A stretch of DNA of 64,000 nucleotides. It comes from Monarcha castaneiventris obscurior. Lineage: Eukaryota > Chordata > Aves > Passeriformes > Monarchidae. The notes beneath the pieces were generated by a model, which had not been told where the DNA came from, made no database searches, and saw only the letters and a list, made by a program, of their open reading frames with translations. The DNA is taken from positions 54,860,147 through 54,924,146 of the forward strand of contig JAMPIT010000894.1 of the NCBI GenBank assembly GCA_026261815.1, read 5' to 3'. Position numbers and translations under genes: made by a program. Shown here piece after piece: positions 1-22,530 of the stretch. Numbering within the stretch: position 1 is the first letter of the stretch; each line of letters starts with the position of its first letter.

Positions 1-60
1 TTTTGCTGTCAATTTTTTTCTTTCTTGAAAAGGCAAAGGAACTTGTAAATCTTTTACTTC

Positions 61-118
61 CCTCCCTCCCTCCTTTTTTTCTTTTTCTTTTTTTTTTTTT
101 TTTTTAAATGTGAGTGGA
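61..118. repeat. Pyrimidine-rich low-complexity tract, (CCCT)n then poly-T
   Basis: CCTCCCTCCCTCC is followed by long T runs broken by single C residues, and further T-rich sequence continues to about 135. This is simple sequence in an intron. I see no retroelement body attached to it. Confidence 0.85.
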
Positions 119-1644
119 TTTTTTTTCTTTTTCTTCACCCAGATGAGAACAAATCACGTTTTTGTTCTAGCTGGGAAGCATAACGTTTTGGGAAGCGATT
201 TCCCGGTCGTGAGCGGTGAGCACTGCGTATGCTTACCCCCATCCTTGAACTGCAGCACAGGAATAACAGCCTGGCTTTGTAACAGGCCTCCCTGACAGAA
301 GCACTGGGTTTTTCATGGGCAGCATGCTGGCAAGCTTGTCTGGCTGTTGGTGGCTGGCTTTTTAGCTGCACTGGCTGAGCAGTTGGGGTTCGTAAAGAAC
401 GACTAAGAAAACTTAAACGTACTGCTTTTTAACCGAGGGTGCAATAATACAGAGATATGTAGCATTTTAAGCTCAAATTGTCAAGCCTTGATGCCTAAAA
501 TTAAGTATGTAAGTAGGTGGCCTTACTTTTAGAGGTGCTCAGCACCAGCAGCTCTTGGAGTTTTAGAGGGCTGCAAAAACCAGGAAGCTCTCATAGGTAC
601 CAAATACAGGCCTAGGAGCCAAACACAATTATTGGATTTACTGTTCTAAAATATTTCCCTTTCTGAATGACCAAAATACCTTAAAATGTGAAGACACTTA
701 AAAAGCAAAAAACATTTTTAAGTACTGCACCTGCTGTCTGATTTTTATTGAAGCTTTTCAAAGAAGAAAGAGGTAGCCAAACCCTAAGAATATATCATTT
801 AGTCTAGATGACATTTGCAGTAAATAGAGATCTGGAATGAATTTTCGTTTTAAGGAGCTGCCTGAAGAAGAGAAGATCTGTTTGGACAACAAAATATTTT
901 GTAAGGGCTTCATACCTTGTTGCCCTTTCCCACCTGTCCATGGGCTGCAGCTCCCCCAGTGCTGAGTGGAAAGTGGAGCAGCTGCCATTTCACTGCTAGG
1001 AGCCGATGGCTTCAGGAAGATTCCCCAGCTCCAGGCCCTGACCCTCCACAGGGGTATTTGCTTCACCTCTCTGTGACACCACGGTGGGGACAGAATGCAC
1101 ACAGGTGACAGAGACTTGCTGACAAAAGCTACTCCAGCCCTCCCCCAGTGGGTCTGGCTGGCTGACGGGTCCCAGGCTGCTTGTCCTAGTCCTGCTCCTG
1201 AGTCCCCGTGCTGCCCATGGAATTAGCTCCCTCAGGAGCCCTGACACAGCCCGCAGCCTAAAGAGGGCCCAGAAGGGTGAAGGAGCCAGGCTCTCCCCAC
1301 CTCCCTCTTCTTTTCCTTGCCAGTGTTGGTCTCAGGGAACCAGGAGCCATGGCATGACACCTGCCCCCTTGCACTGGTGCCTTCTGGAGGAGGGGCAGCC
1401 TCCCACAGGCCTTTTCCTCCCCACATGGAAGAGATGAAACTTTGGTGTAAGAAGGTGCCATAAGGGAGCTGCCCTATGAAGAAGAGAGCCCTCAATCCTC
1501 TTGCCTGCTGCAGTTACTCCCTGGAAGTGGTAGAAGCTGCTGGTTTTGAACCTGAGATGGAACTTTGCTTCTCCAGACATTTTGTTAGCGCTACTGCCCG
1601 TTTTTTTATTATTCCTGTATTGAGCCATCTGTATGGTCCACTGA

Positions 1645-1745
1645 CACACAGAATCACCCCGAGTCATGGACTAGTTAGCACTGAAAGGGACCTCTGGAGA
1701 TCTTTTAGTCCAACTCCCCCGTGCTAAAGCAGTTTACAGAGGACT
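1645..1745 (-). mobile_element. CR1 LINE 3'-end fragment, minus orientation
   Basis: The stretch beginning ACACAGAATCA and continuing AAAGGGACCTCTGGAGATC, then AGTCCAACTCC and GCTAAAGCAG, is the reverse complement of the typical avian CR1 3' tail. It is diverged and 5'-truncated, as is usual for CR1. The far boundary is uncertain. Confidence 0.7.
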
Positions 1746-1984
1746 TCAGAAGCTGCCTGAGAAGGACATCACTGGTGCAAAAGGAAGACAAGGCGGATAC
1801 ATTCCAGCACCTCTGAATGCTGCTCATTGTTTCAACGGGGACCGATTTTGGCAGCTACCTGAACTGCCTCATCAATATCCTTGGGAAGATGATGGGCTCT
1901 TGCTGTCCTGGAGTGGGTGCTGTCTGCATTCCCTGGTGAAGGGGTGACCAAGGAGAAGAGAAGATGCACAGTTTTTTACATGAG

Positions 1985-2288
1985 TGACTTCTTACACGAG
2001 CATGTAGTGACAGGACAAGGGGGAATGGCTTCAAACTGAAAGAGAATAAGTTTAAATTAGACATTAGGAAAAAAAAATACTATGAGAGTGGCGAGGCACT
2101 GGCACAGGTTGTCCAGAGAAGCTGTGGATGCCTCATCCCTGGCAGTGTTCAAGGCCAGGCTGGATGGTGCTCCGAGCAACCTGGTCTGGTGGGAGGTGAC
2201 ACTTTTTAAAAAGTCCCACTAGTAGTGGGGTTGGAACTAGATGATTTTTAAGGTCCTTTCCAACCCAAATCACTCAATGATTCTATGC
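1985..2288 (+). mobile_element. CR1 LINE 3'-end fragment, plus orientation
   Basis: CR1 tail landmarks occur in order: TAGTGACAGGACAAGGGGGAATGG, CAAACTGAAAGAGA, AGGCACTGGCACAGGTTGTCCAGAGAAGC, AGGCCAGGCTGGATGG, GGTTGGAACTAGATGATTTTTAAGGTCC and a terminal ATTCTATG. It is only the 3' few hundred bases, without reverse transcriptase, so it is a dead copy. It lies about 240 bp from an oppositely oriented CR1 piece. Confidence 0.9.
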
Positions 2289-3539
2289 TTCCCACCCAGG
2301 CCAACTCACTCTTTTAACAGTGAGCTGCCACTGGTGAAACCTGTGATTGGTGGCATCCATGGAAGCAGTTACTACTTCAAAAAATCCCATTTGCATCTGG
2401 TGTCAATTTCCTTTTGAGATGTGTCTGATCTGATCTGTCCCATTGGCCCCAGATCCTGGCCTCTTAGCTTGACAAAGTGTTTATACAAATGACCCTGGTT
2501 CCCCAAGTTAGCTGCTGAGTTTATTTTGTACCAAGAGATCTTACTGTCCTGCCTTGATCTGAAACCTGCTCATGGAGAGGAGAGAACTTAGGCAAATCTT
2601 GTTGTGTTTATCTTCTGCAAAAAATCCACATGGATGGAAGGATTTCAGAGCTATCTGCACCCATGGCCCTGGAAGCTTTTCTAAGAGGCTGAAATCTCAC
2701 CTGCATGCCATAAGGTCTGCTTGGTCCAGCAAAGCCCCTTTTCTTCAATGAGAAGTGCCTGCAGTCACTGGATGGATGGATCCTTAGCCTGCAAGAAAGC
2801 CAAGTGTCACCCATAAATGCTATTGCTGCCTTTCAAGACCACCAGTAAAGAATGTCCCCTCAGCCCTTCCAGGGATGTTGTACATTTTCATTCTCTTTAC
2901 AGCAGGAAAATACTCCTATTTTAGAGATTTTAATCTTAATATACTGACGTTATTAAAATCTTCCTGAAGTTAGAGAAATTGAATCTCATGAAAACGGGAA
3001 GAGAGGCTGAGATAAAGCTGTCCTTGGAGACAGATCTGAAAGGCGGCTCCTCTTCATGGCATTTCCTCTCATGCAGAAGCTGGAGGAGGCAAAGCAGAAG
3101 TTTTACACTCCAGTGTTGTGTTTCTGTGTCAAATACACCAGTCCATAGTGTCAGGTCACAGCATTTTCCACCTTTGCACTGACAGGGAGCCAAAGTCACC
3201 TCTGTCCATTCAGGACAAAAGATGGACTGGAAGCTGTACATAAACAGAGAGTAAAGGTGTTCACAGCAGGATGTACATCTATCTTAGGCTTTCAAATCAG
3301 ATTTTTTTCATAGTGCAAGATTAATTAGACAGAGACAAAAAACCCCACATTAAAATGCCTACAGTTCACATGTATTACATGTTTTTAAATCCATTATTCT
3401 ACATTCCACATTTAGGGATAAAAAGAAAATATTGTTGTCAATTATAAAATGCTAAAGATAGCTCTATACTTTTTTAAATGAACAATGATAAAAGCCTTGA
3501 AAAATTCCCTTTGATGTGAATGGAGTCTTCAGCATTTTG

Positions 3540-4400
3540 AAATACAATAAGATGGATTAATTGCTACTCATTAGGCAGCAAGTTGGGACAGCTTTGAATG
3601 CGCATTCTCTTCTTGGCATTAGCTATTGCCTGGCTGAAATAGCCAGCTTTTGTATTTACTCCTGTCTTCTCTAATAATAAGCAAATTGGAGATCAGGGCT
3701 AGAAACACTGAAGTGCTCTCTATCTTTTGTCCAGAACAATTGTATATTGTCATGATTTGTTTATCTTTTTTGAGCTACAGCTAATTATTGTAAAGGTTAT
3801 TTGAATCAATATGAGATCTGAGCAGAAATAACATCTGCAAAATTGCTTATTAGGAAGCTATTTTATGCTAGTGTTACTGTAACATCCATTTTGTGAGCAA
3901 ATTGTTGTTTCTTATGTCTTTTTTTTTTCTTACATGAAAAGTTTTGCATTTTAAATACTGCTACAGGTTTTAGAGCTTCTTGAATTAATACTGTTCTGTT
4001 GTGCTTACTTTTCCACATACTGTCTTAGATTTTTTTTTTCTCCCAAAGTCATAGATAACATGGTATTCAAAGCCCCCTTTATCATTCTAGGATAAGAATT
4101 TTTATTTTTTGCTTAAGAACTTGTTTGAACTGATTGATTGAATTATTCTTCTGTTTATGTTGGATTAAAAGAAAGTCAGGCACAAATCCTTTTGTGCTTG
4201 TCATGTAGAACTCTTGTTTCATGCGGGGCTTTTATAGATACTAAGATTTATAATTGGATGATACTGGGGAATTATTATTATCTAATTTAACTGTGTATTT
4301 TGCATTCCAAAATTAATTGTGAAAAGCAAACCTCAAGGGCCTGATTCATTAAAAGTTGTAGTCTCCTTGCATTAGATGCTTAGAGCTTGTATCTTCCAAA
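3540..4400. other. AT-rich intronic block, candidate conserved non-coding element
   Basis: This is about 0.85 kb of AT-rich, non-repetitive, low-CpG DNA. It is dense in homeodomain-like TAAT/ATTA cores (TTAATTG, CTAATTATTG, TTAATTGTG) and ACAAT Sox-like cores. It lacks CR1 or simple-repeat signatures. The texture resembles deeply conserved intronic enhancers of developmental regulators, but conservation cannot be seen from a single sequence, so this is an inference. Confidence 0.25.
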
Positions 4401-5004
4401 AACAAAGTGTGTGCAACTGCAGCCAGGAGCAGTCAGCTAAAACACGAGACACATCTTGAACTCCTCTCCAGAGATGATATTTTAGGGATTTAGTGGAACT
4501 AGACCAGTTTTCCACTGACTGTACTCTAAATCCACCTTGGTAACATTCATTACTAATTATGTACCACAGTGCAGAAGACTTTTAATGGGTGGAAGGGAAG
4601 GCAGGAGTCTGAGTGCAGCCTGTTGCTGACTGCAGTGTCATTCCTGGGCAGCAGCAATCCCATCTGAGCTCATGAATTAAGTAGGGTCAAACCAGGTCAG
4701 GGCCAGATGGGACCTATCCAAGGAATACCTTAGGCTCCAGAAGGATTGAATGATTCAGTAGGAGATACTGTCCCTCCAAGCCTCTGCTGAACTTCAGCAC
4801 GGGACTGCTGCACCCTGGGCCAAACTTTTATTTTACTACATCAATGTAAACCACACTGACCTGAAAGAAATTGTTCCAGCTTTACAAAGCAGCACAAGTG
4901 AGAGTAAAACCAAACCCTTTCTGTCTTGGGTAAGATAGGAAATCAAAATCTTAACTATTTGCAGTCATTAAAAATCCCACAACGTTCCTGTTTTAGAGTA
5001 GGGG

Positions 5005-5240
5005 TGTTAACCCATTTGTCCTGGCCAAATTCCAACCTGGGTAATTACTGTAATCTGCCTGTTTAAATTACCCCTGCCGTTTTAATTGGATATATTACTT
5101 CTCTTGCTGCCTAAACCGTGATGTAATACCGTTGTGTGTTATTAATCAGTTGCCAAGTTCCATCCCAGAAGCGGCTGCCTTGCAGTGATAGGGAGAGAGA
5201 CTCATTCCCTCCTGGTTATGAGTGTTCTCTGTTACAGCCT
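5005..5240. repeat. Possible ancient amniote interspersed-repeat relic
   Basis: The segment from GGGTGTTAACCCATTTGTCC through TTAAATTACCCCTGC, TTTTAATTGGATATATTACT, TTATTAATCAGTTGCCA and CCAGAAGCGGCTGCCTTGCAGTG resembles a sequence type I associate with old, dispersed amniote repeats. The family name is not recalled with certainty and no second copy was noticed in this window. It could instead be a single-copy conserved element. Confidence 0.35.
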
Positions 5241-7045
5241 GAAAAACCCCAATATATACTTGTTTTTAAGTGGCAGACAAGCTAATATTGCAATCTAAAT
5301 AACTTTAAAATGTGGTTATCCCATTTGTTTTTGAAGACCATGAAGCCTGCTTGATTATACAAGCACAGGCAAACATCTTGCAGCTCTCAAAAAGTACCTG
5401 GAGCTGAAGTTGCTCTTTTGCCAATGGAATTCAGGACTTCTTAAGTATCTGTATTAGAATTTGAATTTGATTTCTGTCATGTCTGAATGTAAAGTTACTT
5501 TGAGAAAAGCTGAATCTTCCCGCTGTGCAAAGATTCCTGAGCCTACAAAAGGTGAAACTTCCCACTGATGCGTGTTGGTGTCCCAGATCTGATTTGCCAC
5601 CAGTGGGAAACTCCGTGGGGGTTGCTGAAACTCCTCAAAACTAGCCTTATTGCAAGGATTGCCTTTATGAGCTATCATTCTAAAGGTTTTTTATTTTCTC
5701 TGCATCCTCCTGAAAATGTAATCAGTCAAGGAGGATGAGATGAATGGCCTCACAAAACACAGATCATTCTGGGGTGAAAAGCAGCAATTGGCAAGAAGGA
5801 AGGCACATCCCATTTCATGTCAGGAAAGAAAAGAGGTTTTCTCCCTCCAGAAATCCCTGTCACTGTTCCTAAAATTCAGGATTATCATATTCTCTGTAAT
5901 GGTGACTAAGAGCTCCACAGAAGATTGTGAAGGAAGTGTAAACCTTCAAAAAGTTTTCCTAGTTCACCTGTTAGGGTGGGATTTGTTGCTTGTTGGGTTG
6001 TCCAGGCTCCTATTCTAGTCCTTGGATGGCAATAACATTGCAGAAAGTAATGCATTTTAGTTTGCTTCAGTGCTCAATCAGGCAGAAATAAATACATCTT
6101 CTGGAGCTGCACTAACACTGGCAGGGAGTTAGCAAGAGACTTCAGAGGGGTAAAGCAAGGCAAGATGAACAATTTCATAGACACATAACCTACCTCGGGC
6201 TCACACAACTCCCAGGAATGGACTTTAATAGCCCTAAAAAAGCTTTTACTTTTAAATTCTCCTTCAGTTTGGATCCATCTAATAGTGGATCCAGAGGAGT
6301 GTGGGAACTTGGCAGGGACACAGGCACTGGCTGCACCTTCATGTGGTGGCACTGGCGTGGCTGGTGGCAGGCAGGAGGCAGTGCAGGAGAGGAGCCTGTA
6401 GAGCCCCAGCATGCCTGAAGAAGAACAAGGTGGTCACAAAAGCAGCACTCACACAGTTTTGGAGGTTACTAGGACCCAGAGGCACATGTGTCTTGTACCA
6501 TTTATTTTACACATAGGGTATAGATCCCCTGAATGTTGGTTTTTGTTAGGATTCAGCAGGCAATGTGTGACACTCTCACGGTTTGGCATTTCCAAGCCAG
6601 CTCCGCTTACAAAAAAAGGGTGAAACAGAGAAATCTGGTAGGGCTAGATCTCCGTATTGCTTAAGGACATCTCACTTTCATCTTTTCATGATGGAGGGTC
6701 CTTCTTGCTGTTCAAGAGTGTAGAGGGGTCTGGAGGTCTGCATGAATCTCAGCATACTGCCACTTCTTAGCACCCCGCTAAACATCTTTTTAGCCCAGTG
6801 GTCTGTAGACATCTAAAGGCAGCCAGTAAAGCACGCCATGCACAAACCTCCTGTGCACACCCTCCCACCCTGGGGCAGGCACCGGTGAGAGCCAGGGCTG
6901 AGCTCCAGCTCTTAACCAGAGAATTGGTTGTGCTTATATCAGAAAGCTGCAGGTTTTGAGAAAGGACCGAGTTTGTCCCTGCATTGATGGATGTGTCCCC
7001 CCAGCACAGCTGAGCCCAGGGTGTTAGAGCTGCTCAGGCTCTAGG

Positions 7046-7430
7046 CTCACATCCTGCAGGGTGCAGAGGGAATGATGCTGCAATTGCTCAGCAGAGGGCT
7101 GTCCTTCAGGCTCACATCCTGCAGAGTGCAGAGGGAATGATGCTGGATTTGCTCAGGCAGCTGAGCAGAGGGCTGTCCTTTGGGCTCACATCCTGCAGGG
7201 TGCAGAGGGAATGATGCTGGATTTGGTCAGGCAGCTGAGCAGAGGGCTGTCCTTCAGGCTCACATCCTGCAGGGTGCAGAGGGAATGATGCTGGAGTTGC
7301 TCAGCAGAGGGCTGTCCTTCGGGCTCACATCCTGCAGGGTGCAGAGGGAATGATGCTGGATTTGCTCAGCAGAGGGCTGTCCTTTGGGCTCACATCCTGC
7401 AGGGTGCAGAGGGAATGATGCTGGAGCAGC
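7046..7430. repeat. Intronic minisatellite, six copies of a 65/74-bp unit
   Basis: The phrase CTCACATCCTGCAG recurs at 7046, 7111, 7185, 7259, 7324 and 7389, giving spacings of 65, 74, 74, 65 and 65. The longer unit differs by a 9-bp insertion around CAGGCAGCTGAG. Units contain GTGCAGAGGGAATGATGCTG and CAGCAGAGGGCTGTCC and differ at few positions, so the array is recent or homogenised. It lies in the intron about 340 bp upstream of the TEAD1 microexon. The frames through it are a by-product of the repeat. Confidence 0.95.
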
Positions 7431-7771
7431 TCCTGCCCTCTCCACCTGCTGCTCTCCAGGCTGTGTCCCACAGGGGCTCCTTGCACAGCTCAGGGAAACA
7501 CACTCAGCAGCAATCCCTCATTCAGTATCCACAGCTTTCACACAGGGAGCTGGGGGTTGTTTCTCCGCAGGGTTTTGTTGTTATTTTTTTATCCTTTTTT
7601 TTCCCCTTTTAATGAATCAGTCCCTGGGTGAAAATAATGCATTTGTTTAAAGCTGATATTTAATGTTGAGCAAACTGCTCTTCCTTTGTCTCTTACTATT
7701 TTGTTCATATTTTGCTAAGAGTCTGCTATTCTACACAAGCATTTTAATAAACTGTTTGTTGTTGTATCCAG

Positions 7772-7783
7772 GTAACAAGCATG
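7772..7783 (+). CDS. TEAD1: TEAD1 12-nt microexon (Val-Thr-Ser-Met), alternatively spliced
   Basis: The 12 bases GTAACAAGCATG translate in frame to VTSM. They are flanked by an acceptor (TGTATCCAG) and a strong donor (GTAAGTATT). The exon falls exactly between the missing TEA-domain exon, which in TEAD1 ends ...SKLK, and the exon starting DQTAKDK at 8991. From memory, a four-residue VTSM insertion at this junction is a known TEAD1 isoform difference. The insertion sits just after the third helix of the TEA domain. At 12 nt the exon is frame-neutral and its inclusion is likely regulated. GCATG (RBFOX-type) cores occur inside it (7779) and downstream at 7979 and 7996. It is too short for gene finders. 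Confidence 0.85.
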
Positions 7784-8990
7784 GTAAGTATTTTGACTAA
7801 ACCAAGTATTATGTACCTTAGCTGTGCTTGGCAGAATTTTTTGGCTAGCTTTTCCTGTACTTTCAGCCTGTGCTGTTTCTAAAGGAGCTATTCAAAGGAA
7901 GAAACTGCTCACCTATAGTACTACTACATACAAGCTTTAGAGGGAGCATATGTGCAAAGTCATATATCATACATAAGAGCATGCATCTCTTGCCAGCATG
8001 CTTGCTACTTTGCTTGTAAAATAAAACCAGAAAAAAAAAACCCCAAAACGTCCTTGCCTAATACTGCTTGTGTTCCTTCATTCCAAGTGATGTACCTAAG
8101 TATTGATACGTATTAATACAGTACTTCTGGATGAGGAACCCTGCTTTACCAGTGTGTAACAGCCTGTTGTTTACTCATTTTCCCTGACCTAGGACATCCC
8201 CCTGGTTAACTCTGTTGCATTAAGAGGCTGTCCCTTTCTGTTCTGTGACCATACCTGACTGGCAGTGGCTGGGACTCCAAGCGCTGCTCTAATACAAGTA
8301 ACCTATAGCAACCCACCTTTTCCTAAACTTGTTCCTGTTTGCTCGAAAAAAGCAGGAATTTTATGGCTGATAGCTTTCTTTGGGAACACTGTAAACCAGT
8401 AAAATGCCACAATTGAAAATTTAAAATGTTATTTCCATGTTTGTGACCTAACTTTCGAAATGCTTGTCTTAAAGCTGAATCCAAAATTACTCTAAGCCCG
8501 TAAGCATGAAGAAAACTCTGTCCCTGTTTGCGAGTCAGCTGCAGTTCTGTGTTCTCATTTTACACTGCAATACAAAAGGCAAACTTCTCTTAGATGGAAA
8601 TGGTGGAGCTTGAATCTCAGTGCTCCCTGTCCTGCAGGCAGAGCTGAGCCTCAGCAGTGTGCCCTGCTTAGTCCAGCCTGATTTAAAATGGGCAGAATTT
8701 GCCCAGATAAACAAGTGGGCAGTAGTTTGCTCTCCCAGAGCTTCCTGCGTGTTGGCAGAGCAGGCTGTGAGAATTCAGGTCTACCATACATGTCTGAGAG
8801 GAGGTTTTGCCTTGAGGTAGTTAGAGTGTTAGCCTCTGTGCTGTATTTTTTTTTTTTCCTGCATGGTTTGCTATTTTTGCATTTTCTGTGTGGCTTTTTA
8901 AGTTTTTAGTTATGTGCTTGTAGCTGCAGTTATTTAACATTATTTGTTGTGCCAAATGTTTTAAGACTCCGTGTAATTGTCATATTAAAG
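7784..8990 (+). other. TEAD1: TEAD1 intron between microexon and DQTAKDK exon
   Basis: The intron runs from GTAAGT at 7784 to the acceptor ATATTAAAG at 8982-8990. That acceptor has only a weak pyrimidine tract. No repeat or further exon is recognised. Two GCATG motifs (7979, 7996) about 200 bp after the microexon could bind RBFOX proteins. A poly-T run lies near 8848. Confidence 0.85.
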
Positions 8991-9125
8991 GATCAGACAG
9001 CAAAGGACAAAGCACTCCAGCACATGGCAGCAATGTCATCAGCTCAGATAGTCTCAGCTACTGCTATTCACAACAAGCTGGGCCTGCCAGGAATTCCCCG
9101 TCCTACATTTCCTGGGGCACCTGGG
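8991..9125 (+). CDS. TEAD1: TEAD1 coding exon: start of linker after the TEA domain
   Basis: These 45 codons (phase 0 to 0) begin DQTAKDKALQHMAAMSSAQ and end RPTFPGAPG before donor GTAAGT at 9126. The sequence is TEAD1-specific linker: ATAIHNKLGLPGIPRPTF distinguishes it from TEAD2, 3 and 4. It directly follows the DNA-binding domain and begins the flexible, proline-containing linker to the YAP-binding domain. The start is set by the acceptor AAAG|GAT. The two preceding codons would read Leu-Lys and mimic the end of the upstream exon (KLK), so translation alone does not fix the border; the splice phase does. All residues visible agree with vertebrate TEAD1. Confidence 0.97.
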
Positions 9126-9308
9126 GTAAGTCGTTAGCTGAGTCCCAAAAACATCCCTGTATTCTCTAACAATGTTCAGTAGAAAACTAAGATGGAATGA
9201 ATGGATTAATGCTTTGACTTGAGTTTGCAAAAGGAATTATGCTTGTTCAAAAACACCCAAAGTCTTTCAACAGAGAGAACAACTGTGGGCCTGTTTTTCC
9301 TCTTTCAG

Positions 9309-9355
9309 TTTTGGCCGGGCATGATTCAAACGGGGCAGCCTGGATCCTCGCAAGA
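9309..9355 (+). CDS. TEAD1: TEAD1 coding exon: FWPGMIQTGQPGSSQ segment
   Basis: This 47-nt exon runs from acceptor TCTTTCAG to donor GTAAGT at 9356 and encodes FWPGMIQTGQPGSSQ plus two bases of an Asp codon (phase 0 to 2). It belongs to the linker region. The intron before it is only 183 bp. The Asp is completed by the first base of the next exon, giving SSQDVKPF as in known TEAD1. Skipping this exon alone would shift the frame. Confidence 0.96.
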
Positions 9356-9884
9356 GTAAGTCTGAAAATTCAAATATGTTTCTATACACAGTGGGAGGGT
9401 GGCTTGTGTGCTCTGTGATATGAGGGAAGCAAGAACTTGCAAATTTTCCCAAAAAGGAGGTAAAGATAGTTTTAGGGGAAAGAAAGAGTCTTTGCAGTGA
9501 TGTGAACTCACATTCAAATAGTTATGAGGGATCCCAAACCTCAAAACTGAGGCTGAGTACTGGATGGCCACCCTCCTTTGTGGCCCTGCAGTTCAGTGTC
9601 CTCTGGGTTTCCTGGGAGTCCAGCAGTGCCCATCCCTGGCTGCTGTGGCTCTTGCAGCAGAGGGTCAGGTTTCCTGCTGCCTGGCCGAGTGCTTTAGGAT
9701 GCTGGGTGTGATTTTCATCCCCTCTATTCCCTCTGTGCTGTCTGACTGTTAAATGTGCTCTGCAAGGAAGAGATATGTTTGTGGGTAAAGGTCATTAGCC
9801 ACCTATTTTCCTCTGCTGTGTGAGTCTAATGGAATTTCCTGTGGATGGCACGGTGTATGATTTTTGTGTACCTCTTTATTCCAG
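9356..9884 (+). other. TEAD1: TEAD1 intron
   Basis: The intron runs from donor GTAAGT to acceptor CTCTTTATTCCAG. It holds no repeat or extra exon that I recognise; its two short open frames look like chance. Confidence 0.9.
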
Positions 9885-9946
9885 CGTAAAGCCATTCGTT
9901 CAGCAGGCCTATCCTATACAGCCATCAGTCACAGCTCCCATTTCAG
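9885..9946 (+). CDS. TEAD1: TEAD1 coding exon: VKPFVQQAYPIQP linker segment
   Basis: This 62-nt exon completes the Asp codon and encodes VKPFVQQAYPIQPSVTAPIS, then contributes one base of a Gly codon (phase 2 to 1). The donor is CAG|GTAATT at 9947. Compared with the human protein as I recall it (QPAVTAPIP), two positions differ: Ala to Ser and Pro to Ser. Such changes are tolerated in this disordered linker. Confidence 0.95.
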
Positions 9947-22036
<12,090 letters not shown>

Positions 22037-22417
22037 TAGTGGTCCAAGGAAAAGCAGGGAAGGCACGGGAATGGAGCCTCCTTTTGGGTGTTTCTGAGGT
22101 GCAACTTCTGCCAAGTGCAAGTAGTGCAAGGATCAGTCCTGCCATCAGCCCATGCTTGTGAAGAGAGGACCAAGCAGGATGGGAACTGAGACAACTGCGA
22201 GCCTGGGAGGGTGCCTGGGGTTTTCTCAAAGCACATTTCTCCTTGCCTTTTTGTTAGTCAGCCATAGGACTCTGCTCCAAAACTTACCCTATCAGAGCAA
22301 GGGTGAAAAAAACTAGAATGGAGGGCTGGGATGCTGCCTATTGATCTAGTCATGATAAATTTAACTGATACGTCAGGTTTTTCTTACTGTATTTACAAAA
22401 TCTCCTGTTAGCAATAT

Positions 22418-22530
22418 AATCATAAAATAATAAAATCATTTAGGTTGAAAACGCCTCTAGGATCATTGAGTCCAACCATTAGCCAAGTCCCCCACTAAAC
22501 TGCTAAAAGGTTCACCCAAAAGGATCAGCA
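22418..22530 (-). mobile_element. CR1-like LINE 3'-end fragment, minus orientation
   Basis: AAATCATTTAGGTTGAAAACGCCTCTAGGATCATTGAGTCCAACCATTA is the reverse complement of a CR1 tail subfamily in which the 'AAAAGACCTCTAAGATCATCGAGTCCAACC' form is typical. The copy is short and diverged, and its left side is A-rich. Confidence 0.75.

Larger units (their letters stand above)
1..7771 (+). other. TEAD1: TEAD1 intron (3' part) upstream of the microexon
   Basis: No coding exon is recognisable in this stretch. It ends with the acceptor TTGTTGTTGTATCCAG immediately before the microexon. Its contents are listed separately: a pyrimidine-rich run near the start, two CR1 fragments in opposite orientation, an AT-rich block that looks like conserved non-coding DNA, an ancient-repeat-like segment and a 65/74-bp tandem array. 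The short open frames do not resemble any protein I know. Confidence 0.85.

Noticed and set aside
8949..9137. Reading the DQTAKDK exon as starting at an upstream ATG (MPNVLRL...)
   Set aside because: The bases before 8991 are intron; the Leu-Lys preceding DQT only mimics the true upstream exon end. Splice phase and family length place the border at 8991.
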